From Kineosporia mesophila (GTDB lineage Bacteria; Actinomycetota; Actinomycetes; Actinomycetales; Kineosporiaceae): DNA of 64,000 bases. The first letter of the stretch is position 1, and every line of letters begins with the position of its first letter. The notes beneath the pieces are model-generated. The model saw only the letters and a list, made by a program, of their open reading frames with translations. It was not told the DNA's origin and did no database searches. The stretch is from assembly GCF_021129235.1 (NCBI RefSeq), contig NZ_JAJOMA010000016.1, positions 1-64,000 of the forward strand, written 5' to 3'. Shown in pieces: positions 57,086-64,000 of the stretch. Made by a program: the position numbers and the translations under genes.

Positions 57086-59089
57086 ATGCAAGAGGACGAA
57101 CCGGGTCTGGTGCGCGATGCCCAGGCCGGTGATCACGACGCCCTTCGGGAACTCCTGGCCCGGTACGTTCCTCTCGTCTACAACCTCGTCGGCCGGTCGG
57201 TGAGCCGGCCGGCCGACGTGGACGACGTGACACAGGAAGTCCTGCTGCGCGTCGTGCGCGACCTGCCCGGTCTGGAGAGCCCGGCCAGTTTCCGGTCGTG
57301 GCTCGTGACCATCACCGTGCACCAGATCGGTGATCACTTCCGTCGTCCCGTCACCGAGGTGCCCGCTCCGGTGAGCGACGACTGGCTTGTGGACGTCGGT
57401 GGGCGCGGCGAGATCTCTCTGGAGTTCGAGGATCTCGCCGTGCTCTGGCTGGACCTCAAGGGTCAGCACCGGGATCTGGTGCGGGCCGGTCAATGGCTCG
57501 ACCAGGAGCACCGCGCGCTGCTCGCCCTCTGGTGGGAGGAGTGCGCCGGGCGGATCACCCGCACCGAGATCGCCGCCTCGCTGGACCTGGGCGAGGCCCA
57601 CACCGCGGTGCGTCTGCAACGCATGCGGGAACAGCTGGAGCAGTGCCGGGTCGCGGTGGTCGCGCTGGAACGCCGACCGCTCTGCGAGGGCCTGGCCGCG
57701 ATCGTCACCGACTGGGACGGCGATCCGAACACGCTGTGGCGCAAGCGGATCACCAAGCATGTGCGCACCTGCGTGGTGTGCCTGCGGGAGGCCGAGCACC
57801 AGGTCCCGACCTCACGGCTGATCGCCGGGCTGCAGCTGCTGCCGCTGCCCGCCGCGCTCATCGCCGCGCTGGTGGAGAAGGGCCTGCTGACGGCGGAGCA
57901 GTGGGAGGACGCCGAACTGGTGGCCGCCTCCACCGCCGACCCCGACAACCCCGACGACCCCCGGCACGACCTGCCCGGGGACCACACTGCCTGGAGCACC
58001 GTGCGCTGGGCCGGGCGGGTCGCCACCGTGACCACCGCCGCCACCCTGCTGCTCTTCGTCGGTGGCTTCCTCTACGACGTGAGCCAGACACCGCCGGTGC
58101 GGCAGGAGGTGCCCCGTGACACCACGGCCGTGAGCGCCGCGATGTCGACGATCTCCCCCACCCCGGCACCGGCCACGACCTCGGCCGCCACCTCGGTGAG
58201 CCCGACACCCGAACCGACGAAAACGTCCATTCGCAAGAAAGCAGTGGCCACCGACCGCTGCGCCCGCACGGGCGCCCCCGACGCGGTGTGGGCCGGCTGG
58301 ACCATGCCGAACTCCGGTGAGGGGCTACCGGACCAGCACCGCTACACGGTGCGCCAGGACGGCACGGTGGTGGACGAGGTGACCTGTCTGGTCTGGCAGC
58401 GCTCGAGCGCGGCGAACTCCTACACCTATGCGGGTGCCCAGAGTTACTGCAAGAACCTGAAGCTCGCGGACGGTGACTGGAGCGTGCCGACCCGGGTCGA
58501 GCTGACCTCGCTGATCGACACCACCCGCTCCGGCCCGGCGATCGACACCAAGGCCTTCCCCGACACCCCCGTGGCCTTCTTCTGGACGTCGTCCCCGTGG
58601 GCCACGGAGCACGATCCGGCCTTCGCCTGGATCGTGAACTTCTTCGAGGGACTGACCAGCAACGCGGCCGAGGAGTCGGGCAAGTTCTCGGTGCGCTGCG
58701 TGCAGTCCGCCGGCGGCTCCGGCGCGGCGAAGTACACGATCGCCGACGGTCAGGTGAAAGACCCGATGACCGGGCTGGTCTGGCAGCGCAGCAGCTCGAG
58801 CGCGATGGCCGCCCCGAAGGCCTCCGGCTACTGCTCGAACCTCGCCCTGGGCGGTGAGAAGTGGCGTCTGCCGGGGGTTCAGGAGCTCGCCACGCTGGTC
58901 GACGAGTCACTGGTCGGCCCGGCGATCAACCGGAAGGCCTTCCCCGACACCCCGGCCCGCGGCTGGTACTGGGCCGCGAACCGGGCTGCCCCGGAGGAGG
59001 GTTCACGCTGGGCGCTGAACTACGACGACGGGTACTCGAACTACCGGGACCTGACGTCGGGTGTGGTGCGCTGCGTCAGAACTGCCTGA
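57086..59089 (+). CDS. ECF sigma factor fused to ZAS-like motif, membrane helix and two extracellular DUF1566 domains
   Basis: The 667-residue protein begins with sigma region 2 (about 10-85, PADVDDVTQEVLLRVVRDL) and region 4 (about 150-200, ITRTEIAASLDLGEAHTAVRLQRMR). A His225-x3-Cys229-x2-Cys232 motif follows, identical in spacing to zinc-binding anti-sigma domains. One membrane helix (about 312-331) and a Thr/Pro linker come next. Two DUF1566/Lcl-type domains (about 419-540 and 549-667), each with G-L-V-W-Q-R-S and W-(S/R)-(V/L)-P-x-x-x-E-L, end the protein. It is likely an outside-in regulator held at the membrane, co-transcribed with the pectin lyase. Confidence 0.88.
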   Translation: MQEDEPGLVRDAQAGDHDALRELLARYVPLVYNLVGRSVSRPADVDDVTQEVLLRVVRDLPGLESPASFRSWLVTITVHQIGDHFRRPVTEVPAPVSDDWLVDVGGRGEISLEFEDLAVLWLDLKGQHRDLVRAGQWLDQEHRALLALWWEECAGRITRTEIAASLDLGEAHTAVRLQRMREQLEQCRVAVVALERRPLCEGLAAIVTDWDGDPNTLWRKRITKHVRTCVVCLREAEHQVPTSRLIAGLQLLPLPAALIAALVEKGLLTAEQWEDAELVAASTADPDNPDDPRHDLPGDHTAWSTVRWAGRVATVTTAATLLLFVGGFLYDVSQTPPVRQEVPRDTTAVSAAMSTISPTPAPATTSAATSVSPTPEPTKTSIRKKAVATDRCARTGAPDAVWAGWTMPNSGEGLPDQHRYTVRQDGTVVDEVTCLVWQRSSAANSYTYAGAQSYCKNLKLADGDWSVPTRVELTSLIDTTRSGPAIDTKAFPDTPVAFFWTSSPWATEHDPAFAWIVNFFEGLTSNAAEESGKFSVRCVQSAGGSGAAKYTIADGQVKDPMTGLVWQRSSSSAMAAPKASGYCSNLALGGEKWRLPGVQELATLVDESLVGPAINRKAFPDTPARGWYWAANRAAPEEGSRWALNYDDGYSNYRDLTSGVVRCVRTA

Positions 59090-60308
59090 GGCGCACGGGA
59101 AGGGTGGACGAGCTGTTCGAGAACAGCGACGGGATCGGGATCAGGTCGTTCTCGTCCACGGCCAGTTCGATACCCGGGAACCGCTCGAACACCGCGGGGA
59201 TCGCGATGTTTCCCTCCATCCGGCCGAGCGCGGCGCCCACGCAGACGTGCGCGCCCCCGCCGAAGGCCAGGTTCCGGCGCTGTTCCCGGGTGATGTCGAA
59301 CTCGCCGGCGTCGGCACCGTGCTGCTTCTCGTCGCGGCCGACGGCGCTGTAGGGCGCCATGACGGCCTCGCCCTTCGGGATCGTGACCCCGGCGATCTCG
59401 ACGTCTTCCAGGGGATAGCGGAACGGGAAGTTGCCGATCGGCGCGTCCCACCGCAGCGTCTCCTCGACCACCCCGGCCCATTCCCGGGGCCCTCCGGACA
59501 CCGCGATCTTCCGCTGGTCGGGGTGGGTGCACAGGGCCCGCACGGCGTTGGTGATCAGGGCGACCGTGGTCTCCTGGCCGGCGCCGAGCATGATCAGCAG
59601 GGTGCCGACCAGTTCCTCGTCGCTCACGGCCTGCGGGTCTTCGGCCTGGGTCGCGATCAGGGCGCTGGTCAGATCGGCACCCGGGTTGTCGCGCCGGTAC
59701 TGCACCTGGCCCGCCAGCAGCTGGTACAGGCCCATCTGGTTGGCCAGCACCTGCCCGGGGGTGAGGTCGGACCGGAAGACGTTGTCCATGAACGCCTTCA
59801 GAGCGGGCCGGGACTCCTCGGGCAGACCCATCAGCTCGGAGATCACCAGTACCGGCACCACGTCGGAGTAGTACTTGCGGAAGTCGACCACCCCGTCCTC
59901 GTCGACGTGGCCGGGCAGCTCGTCGAGCAGGCGGGTGACGATCTCCTCGACGCGCGGGCGCAGCGCCTCGACCCGGCGCGGGGTGAGCGTGCCGGTGACC
60001 AGCTTGCGCAGACGGCGGTGCTCGGAGCCGTCGGCGGTGAGCATGTTCGTCACCTTGACCATGCCGATCAGCGGCCAGTCGTCGCCCACGTGCCCGGACT
60101 TGATGTCGTTCCAGTTCTGCCAGTTCTTGCTGAACCGGTGGTCGTTGATCACCTCGGTGAGCAACGCGTGGTCGGCGATGCTCCAGGCGATCACGTCGCC
60201 GGGGAGCCTGACCCGCACCACCGGGCCGAGTTCCCGTAGGCGGGCCGCCTCGCCCTGGTGGTCACGGCCGGCCGGGTCGAGTTCGATCAAGGGAACGGTT
60301 TCGGACAC
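59076..60308 (-). CDS. Cytochrome P450, second of the conservon pair
   Basis: The 410-residue P450 has the I-helix A-G-Q-E-T-T, the E-x-x-R in EETLR and a normal haem loop F-G-G-G-A-H-V-C-V-G-A-A-L-G-R. It lies 57 bases after the first P450 on the same strand, with its own GGAGG site before GTG 60308. In conservons the P450 is thought to be controlled by or work with the GTPase signalling proteins. Substrate and redox partners are unknown. It overlaps the convergent sigma-fusion gene by 14 bases. Confidence 0.93.
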   Translation of the reverse strand: MSETVPLIELDPAGRDHQGEAARLRELGPVVRVRLPGDVIAWSIADHALLTEVINDHRFSKNWQNWNDIKSGHVGDDWPLIGMVKVTNMLTADGSEHRRLRKLVTGTLTPRRVEALRPRVEEIVTRLLDELPGHVDEDGVVDFRKYYSDVVPVLVISELMGLPEESRPALKAFMDNVFRSDLTPGQVLANQMGLYQLLAGQVQYRRDNPGADLTSALIATQAEDPQAVSDEELVGTLLIMLGAGQETTVALITNAVRALCTHPDQRKIAVSGGPREWAGVVEETLRWDAPIGNFPFRYPLEDVEIAGVTIPKGEAVMAPYSAVGRDEKQHGADAGEFDITREQRRNLAFGGGAHVCVGAALGRMEGNIAIPAVFERFPGIELAVDENDLIPIPSLFSNSSSTLPVRLRQF

Positions 60309-60365
60309 AGTGGCCTCCTGGCAAGGGTGAATTCCTCGGTGGTCCGGGCTCTTCCGTGAGCTCGA

Positions 60366-61622
60366 TCAGGTACGGGCCAGTGGTGCGCCCAGGGCCACCG
60401 TGGAGAACTCGACCGGCAGGGCCGTGGGAACCCGGGTCCAGGGGGAGGGGAACCAGGTGAGTTCTTCCGCGGGAATGCTCAGGCGCATGTCGGGCAGCAG
60501 GTTCAGCACGGTTCCGACCGCCGTGCGCACGATCACCCGGGCCGGCACCCGGGCCGGGCAGGAGTGCGGTCCGGCGGCGAAGGCCAGGTGGGCGCGGTTG
60601 CCCGGTTCGGCGAACGGGCCGTGGCCGGTCTGCATCACCGGGTCGTCGACGACGGCGCCCAGCCCGAGCACCACCACGTCACCCTTCAGAATCTTCTGGC
60701 CGCCGAGTTCGGTGTCGTGCAGGGCGTAACGAGCGGGCATGACGTTCATCGGGGGTTCCCGCCAGAGCGCCTCGTCCAGGGCGTCGTCCACCCCCAGGCT
60801 GCCGCCGCGCAGCTGGGCCGAGAACCGCGGGTCGGTGAGCAGCAGGCGCAGCGTGTGCGCGATCCACGAGGTCATCGTCTCGTTGCCGGCCCCGATCAGC
60901 GGGACCAGCGACTGCACGCGTTCCTCGAGGCTCGTCATCGACTCGTGCCGCACGATCACGCTGGTGACGTCGCCCCGGGCCGGGCCGTCCTGACGGCTCT
61001 GCACCAGGTCGACGAGGATCTGGTCGAACGCGCGGTCACCGAGCTGCGAGTCGGTCTGGCTGCCGAACAACGCGATCAGGGCGCGGCGCAGCTCCTGGCC
61101 GCCCTCCCGGTCGAGCCCGAACAGGCTGGCCAGGGCCAGGGTGGGGATCACCTGGGCGTACTCGGAGATCAGGTCGGCCGCACCGCGCTCGGAGAACCCG
61201 GCGATCAGGTCGGCGCACATCTCCTCCACCTCGCGGCGGATCGCCCGCTGGTCGATGCCCGCGACCGCCTCGTCGACGGGGCGGCGCAGCCGGCGGTGTT
61301 CCTCGCCGTCGGCCTGGAAGAGGTTGGGACGCCAGCCCATCATCGGCAGCAGACCCGAGTCCGGTGCCACCACACCGTCGTTCAGGTCGCGCCAGTTGCG
61401 GGCGTCGTGGCTGAACAGGCGTTCGTCGCGGGTGACCGTGAGCAGCTCGCGATAGCCCATCACCAGCCAGGCCGGCACGCCCGGCTCCAGCTCGACCTTC
61501 ACCACCGGGCCGTGCTCGTCGCGCAGACGGCGGAAGACGACGCGGTGGTCGGGCGCACCGGTGGCCTCGATCAGGGGCGTGTGCGCGTGGGCCGGGCAGC
61601 CGGGCGGCGGGGACGTGGTCAC
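60366..61622 (-). CDS. Cytochrome P450 of the conservon (CvnE-like)
   Basis: The 418-residue P450 has the I-helix G-A-G-N-E-T-M-T and a haem loop F-A-A-G-P-H-S-C-P-A-R-V. It is unusual in having Pro after the Cys in place of Ile/Val-Gly. This loop form is typical of the conservon P450 subgroup. The GTG start overlaps the cvnD stop in a GTGA, so the gene is the direct continuation of the conservon operon. Confidence 0.92.
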   Translation of the reverse strand: MTTSPPPGCPAHAHTPLIEATGAPDHRVVFRRLRDEHGPVVKVELEPGVPAWLVMGYRELLTVTRDERLFSHDARNWRDLNDGVVAPDSGLLPMMGWRPNLFQADGEEHRRLRRPVDEAVAGIDQRAIRREVEEMCADLIAGFSERGAADLISEYAQVIPTLALASLFGLDREGGQELRRALIALFGSQTDSQLGDRAFDQILVDLVQSRQDGPARGDVTSVIVRHESMTSLEERVQSLVPLIGAGNETMTSWIAHTLRLLLTDPRFSAQLRGGSLGVDDALDEALWREPPMNVMPARYALHDTELGGQKILKGDVVVLGLGAVVDDPVMQTGHGPFAEPGNRAHLAFAAGPHSCPARVPARVIVRTAVGTVLNLLPDMRLSIPAEELTWFPSPWTRVPTALPVEFSTVALGAPLART

Positions 61623-62227
61623 GTGGCGTACTCCTGGGAGGAACGCGGATCGTGGGCGGCGACGTACTCGACCAGGGCGAGCAGGGCACCGGCGGACGAC
61701 TTACGGTCGCGGGCGTCGCAGTCGACGACCGGGGTGCCGGGCAGCAGGTCGAGTGCGGCCCCGACCTCGTCCAGCGTGACGTCCGGGCTGTCGGGGAAGC
61801 GGTTGACCGCCACCGCGAACGGCAGGTCCCGTTCCTCCAGCTGCTCCAGGACGTCGAAACTCTCTTCCAGCCGCCGCACGTCGACCATCACCAGCACCCC
61901 GATGGCGCCCACGGCGAGGTCGGTCCAGAGGTCCCAGAACCGCCGCTGGCCGGGCGCGCCGAACAGGTAGAGCACCAGTTCGGCGTTGATCGTGATCCGG
62001 CCGAAGTCCATCGCGACGGTGGTGGTGCGCTTGTCGCTGCGGCCGCGCAGATCGTCCACGCCGACGCTGGCCTCGGTCATCACCTCCTCGGTGCGCAGCG
62101 GGGTGATCTCGCTGACCGAGCCGACAAGGGTGGTCTTGCCGACGCCGAACGCACCGACGACGAGGATCTTCGCGGAGCGGGTGACGGTGTCGGGCAGATA
62201 CCGGTCAGCGGAACCCGCGGAGTCCAT
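61619..62227 (-). CDS. cvnD: Conservon Ras-like GTPase
   Basis: The 202-residue protein has Walker A G-A-F-G-V-G-K-T-T, the GAPGQ (switch II-like) segment in LYLFGAPGQRRFWDLW and the base motif region VNRFPDSPDV. Family members bind GTP and act with the roadblock protein and the sensor ATPase in an assembly resembling eukaryotic G-protein switches. GGAGG precedes the ATG. It overlaps cvnC by 23 bases. Confidence 0.95.
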   Translation of the reverse strand: MDSAGSADRYLPDTVTRSAKILVVGAFGVGKTTLVGSVSEITPLRTEEVMTEASVGVDDLRGRSDKRTTTVAMDFGRITINAELVLYLFGAPGQRRFWDLWTDLAVGAIGVLVMVDVRRLEESFDVLEQLEERDLPFAVAVNRFPDSPDVTLDEVGAALDLLPGTPVVDCDARDRKSSAGALLALVEYVAAHDPRSSQEYAT

Positions 62228-62573
62228 GCAGCACCTCCAACAGGAGCTGGGAGTCGGGAGCGGCCTGCTTCGGGGTGCCCGAGCGGGCCGAGAGGTATCC
62301 GGCGTCGATGAGGTCGGAGGCCAGCACGCCGACCAGGCTCACCGGTAGGTCGAGATGGGCCGAGGCCTCGACCAGGGAGATCAGGCGGGCGCACATCTGC
62401 ACCAGGGCCCGCTCCTCCCGGGAGGCCGTGACCGGCAGCTCCCGGGTGGGATCGGGTGCGATGAGCAGGGTCTCCACCCCGACGGTGTTGCGGGTGGCGC
62501 GGGCCCGGCCCCGGGTGATGACGTAGGGACGCAGGGCCCGCGCGCAGAAGTCCGGTTCCCCAGACCTCGTCAC
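62205..62573 (-). CDS. cvnC: Conservon DUF742 protein
   Basis: The 122-residue DUF742 protein has the conserved RPYVITRGRARAT segment near the N-terminus, then an uncharacterised winged-helix-like region (LCARLIS-type MCARLISLVEASAHLDLPVSLVGVLASDL) with a C-terminal LLEVLHGLR. The GTG start overlaps cvnB by four bases. The role in the conservon is probably to link roadblock protein and GTPase. Confidence 0.93.
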   Translation of the reverse strand: MTRSGEPDFCARALRPYVITRGRARATRNTVGVETLLIAPDPTRELPVTASREERALVQMCARLISLVEASAHLDLPVSLVGVLASDLIDAGYLSARSGTPKQAAPDSQLLLEVLHGLRGFR

Positions 62574-62986
62574 TGGACGGGTTCCTGGCGGGCCGGACTG
62601 CTGAGGTTCGCGGCACCGATCTTGAGCACCTGCGCCTGCATCGCGCGGGCCACCTGGCGGGGGTCGACCACCGGGTCGGCGACGACGGCCAGATGGGCCC
62701 CGTCGGCGCTGCGCAGGAACAGGAAACCACCGTCGAACTCGATCATCTGGTGGCGTACGAGGCCGTCGCCGGTGCCGAACTCGTGGCCGAGGGCACGCCC
62801 CAGCGACTGGAGCCCGGAACAGGTCGCGGCCAGTCGCTCGGCCCGGTCGCGCGCGAGGCCCGGTGAGCCGGCCAGGAGCAGGCCGTCCACGCTGAAGACC
62901 ACGACGTCTCGCACGCCCGGGACGATGCTCACCTCGGCGATCATCCAGCCGCGATCCTGCTGTCCGTAGTTCTGCGAGTCGCTCAT
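62570..62986 (-). CDS. cvnB: Conservon roadblock/LC7 protein
   Basis: The 138-residue protein of the roadblock/LC7 fold has the conserved PGVRDVVVFSVDGLLLAGSPGL and a MIEFDGGFLFLRSADGAHLAVVAD core. It would form a dimer that regulates the CvnD GTPase. The ATG overlaps the cvnA stop codon in an ATGA, and its own stop overlaps cvnC. Confidence 0.95.
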   Translation of the reverse strand: MSDSQNYGQQDRGWMIAEVSIVPGVRDVVVFSVDGLLLAGSPGLARDRAERLAATCSGLQSLGRALGHEFGTGDGLVRHQMIEFDGGFLFLRSADGAHLAVVADPVVDPRQVARAMQAQVLKIGAANLSSPARQEPVQ

Positions 62987-64000
62987 CCCTGGGCGGCGTC
63001 CTTCCCGGCGGTCGAGGGTTTCACGTTCCCCCCGAGATCGGAGTCATGCGTGGTCGGGGTGCTCGTGGGTGCCGGCGACAGGTTCTCCGCCGGTTCGGCA
63101 CCGGCCGGAGCGGCGGGGGTCACCGGGATCGGCTGGGACCCCTCGAAGAACCGCTCCATCCAGTCGCCGGCCTCTTCGGGGGCGACCTCGGGGGCGGACG
63201 GGACCACGGGCCGGGGTCGGCCGGCCGCAGTTTCTCCTCCGGGACGGCCCGCGTCTTTACGCCGGGCCGAACGTCGTTGCGGCAGGCGTACTTCCGAACC
63301 GTCCAGCCCATCCGGGGGCGTGGGGTCGGCCGGTGGGTCGACGCGGGTGTCGATGAGGTCCGCAGCGGCGGGCGGTGCGGCTTCCGTCGTGGGTTCCAGC
63401 GCGGCTTCCGTCGTGGGTTCCGGATCACGGACGGACGCGGGGGCCGGCAGTTCGACCGTCTCCACCAGGGTGGCGGGAACCAGCACCACGGCCCGCACCC
63501 CGCCGTAGGGCGAGATGCCCAGGTCGACGGTGAAACCGTGACGGCGGGCGAAGCGCCCGACGACGGCGAAGCCGGTCTGCGGGATCTCGCCGACGTCACC
63601 GACGCCGAGCGGACGGCGGCCGGAGACGATCTCCCGGGCCTCGGCCAGGCGGTACTCGTCGAGACCGAAACCGCTGTCGTCGATCTCGATCACGGCGCCG
63701 CGCTGCACGCCGCGCACCGCCACGGTGACCGGGGCGGAGGGCGCGGAGTACTCGGTGGCGTTGGCCAGCAGCTCGGCCACCAGGTGGATGAGCGGCTCGA
63801 CGACGGACGGGACGACAGCCGCGGTCTGGTCGCCGGTCACCTGCACCCGGCTGAAGGCGACGATGCGACCCGAGGCGGCGCGCACCACGTCGACCAGGGC
63901 CAGCGCGGCGGGCCACTGCTGGCCGGGCCACTCGTCACACAGCACCTTCACGCTCTGGGCGTGGCGGGCCTGCTGGGTGGCGGCGTGGTCGACGCGCATC
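62983..64000 (-). CDS. cvnA: Conservon sensor histidine kinase-like ATPase (5' end outside window)
   Basis: The visible 339 residues contain the end of the helical dimer region and the HATPase_c domain: N-box ELLANATEYSAPSAPV, G1 EIDDSGFGLDEYRLAEA and G2-like GFAVVGRFARRHG. A Pro- and Ala-rich C-terminal tail of about 160 residues follows (ending PSTAGKDAAQG). The N-terminal sensor and any membrane helices lie beyond the window. It is the first known gene of the coupled cvnABCD-P450 operon. Confidence 0.92.
   Translation of the reverse strand, partial: MRVDHAATQQARHAQSVKVLCDEWPGQQWPAALALVDVVRAASGRIVAFSRVQVTGDQTAAVVPSVVEPLIHLVAELLANATEYSAPSAPVTVAVRGVQRGAVIEIDDSGFGLDEYRLAEAREIVSGRRPLGVGDVGEIPQTGFAVVGRFARRHGFTVDLGISPYGGVRAVVLVPATLVETVELPAPASVRDPEPTTEAALEPTTEAAPPAAADLIDTRVDPPADPTPPDGLDGSEVRLPQRRSARRKDAGRPGGETAAGRPRPVVPSAPEVAPEEAGDWMERFFEGSQPIPVTPAAPAGAEPAENLSPAPTSTPTTHDSDLGGNVKPSTAGKDAAQG

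Overview
The window is very GC-rich and has actinobacterial gene families throughout. Examples are an actinobacterial-type xylose isomerase, GAF-ANTAR regulators, DUF397 with an Scr1-like XRE regulator, a conservon (roadblock, DUF742, Ras-like GTPase and P450 genes), and ECF sigma factors with C-terminal extensions. Two soluble-type chemoreceptors indicate a motile organism. A motile, soil or plant-litter actinomycete of the Kineosporia type is a reasonable guess, but this is inference and not a marker-gene assignment.

Layout. 1-5.4 kb: a five-PAS chemoreceptor cut by the window edge, a VanZ-like protein, and a divergent ROK regulator/xylose isomerase pair. 5.4-10.3 kb: a secreted GH26-like glycosidase, a CDF metal transporter, an alpha/beta hydrolase and an ECF sigma factor. 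10.26-11.15 kb: a gene-poor locus of several unrelated short tandem repeats. 11.2-14.5 kb: an amino-acid permease and a YCII-domain/ECF42-type sigma pair. 14.5-22.2 kb: the phenylacetate catabolic cluster, with a TetR regulator, paaABCDE-paaI on the minus strand, and paaZ plus a paaG-like gene on the plus strand. paaK lies apart at 32.8 kb. 22.2-28.3 kb: a decayed capA-like gene, then an adenosylcobalamin riboswitch followed by nrdHIEF and an Nramp (mntH) manganese transporter.

28.3-34.3 kb: a MmyB-type XRE regulator/SDR pair, a GNAT acetyltransferase, a membrane Ser/Thr kinase with a ricin-type lectin domain, paaK, and a tRNA-Ala. 34.3-38.3 kb: an accessory patch with hipBA, a DUF397/Scr1-type pair and small unknown genes. 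38.3-46.1 kb: a beta-carbonic anhydrase, a GAF-GAF chemoreceptor, an LLM flavin oxidoreductase with an NADP oxidoreductase, DoxX/TetR, HxlR, hydrolases, and a truncated divergent MarR/esterase pair. 46.2-49 kb: a degenerate GGDEF protein followed by three ANTAR-type proteins. 49-52.6 kb: a short UvrA paralogue and an APH-family kinase. 52.7-59.1 kb: polysaccharide attack genes (small CBM-like protein, copper LPMO with a coupled DUF305 lipoprotein, rhamnogalacturonan lyase) and a transmembrane sigma factor with extracellular DUF1566 domains. 59.1-64 kb: a conservon, with cvnA cut by the window end, and two P450 genes.

How the genes may work together. Xylose isomerase, the GH26-like enzyme, the LPMO, the PL11 lyase and the paa pathway fit growth on plant polysaccharides and aromatics. 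The riboswitch-nrd-mntH block suggests that the class Ib ribonucleotide reductase is shut down when B12 is available and is supplied with manganese when used. A family of long, nearly perfect intergenic hairpins sharing the core TGATCATGCAAAACCTCCCC recurs at gene ends across the window.
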